Assembly: GCA_018814245.1 (NCBI GenBank)
Contig: JAHIZN010000286.1
Location: 1 to 6,610 of the forward strand
From: a bacterium
Lineage (GTDB): Bacteria; UBA9089; CG2-30-40-21
Reading direction: 5' to 3'
DNA length: 6,610 nt
The translations under genes were made by a program, and so were the position numbers. Numbering within the stretch: the first letter of the stretch is position 1; each line of letters begins with the position of its first letter. This document shows, piece by piece, positions 6,512 through 6,610 of this stretch. Below the pieces are notes generated by a model. The model had not been told where the DNA came from. It was given only the letters and a program-made list of their open reading frames with translations, and made no database searches.

Positions 6512-6610
6512 CAGCAATTCTCGGTGAACAATTGACCATGCAACAATCTAATATTGTATACAATGATTGCCTGTATTGCCTTAAAGATATTCCAATTGAC
6601 AAGGCAATCG
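6512..6610 (-). repeat. Right arm of the 99-bp inverted repeat pair
   Basis: The reverse complement matches 43-141 at 97 of 99 positions. The match reaches the last base of the window, so the repeat may be longer on this side; on the left it may extend into 1-42, but that cannot be tested here. The arm ends with a single ATTGCTG unit where the left arm has two. It lies 402 bp upstream of the ligase-like gene, so both outermost genes of the enclosed block are transcribed inward from an arm. Confidence 0.9.

Noticed and set aside
43..6610. A composite transposon made of the terminal inverted repeats
   Set aside because: There is no transposase or integrase gene between the arms, and the cargo is largely housekeeping; inverted dispersed repeats are simpler.

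Overview
The window holds three protein genes and an unusual amount of short inverted-repeat DNA. The organism looks like a Gram-negative (diderm) bacterium. It encodes an RseP-type intramembrane protease with two PDZ domains, and a polytopic O-antigen ligase/polymerase-like protein that only makes sense with lipid-linked surface glycans. Base composition is AT-leaning in most of the window. The mix of a ligase-TPR fusion with intergenic repeats built on a CCACAAAGG core suggests an uncultured Planctomycetota/Omnitrophota-like or deltaproteobacterial-like lineage. That placement is an inference, not something the sequence proves.

Layout from left to right: a 99-bp repeat arm (43-141); rseP on the plus strand (212-1561); a short hairpin-forming repeat (1570-1649); rmuC on the plus strand (1699-3144); a 613-bp gap between convergent genes holding a TA-flanked inverted-repeat element (3167-3275), a MITE-like element (copy A, 3401-3536) and a 16-bp hairpin (3693-3728); a ligase-TPR gene on the minus strand (3758-6109); and a 501-bp region with three TCGCAAAG repeats, a second MITE-like copy (B, 6250-6389), an imperfect hairpin (6454-6495) and the second 99-bp arm, inverted, running to the last base (6512-6610).

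The genes do not form an obvious pathway. RseP and the ligase are both envelope proteins: regulated intramembrane proteolysis and surface glycan assembly. RmuC is a putative nuclease-fold protein linked to limiting recombination at inverted repeats, an intriguing but probably coincidental neighbour in a repeat-rich region. rseP lacks its frequent neighbours dxr and proS within the window.

I found no clear new defence, toxin or mobile-gene system: no transposase, integrase, CRISPR array or RNA gene. The most notable unexplained signal is repeat architecture. Near-identical inverted arms enclose the whole three-gene block, and directly repeated MITE-like copies enclose the ligase gene.
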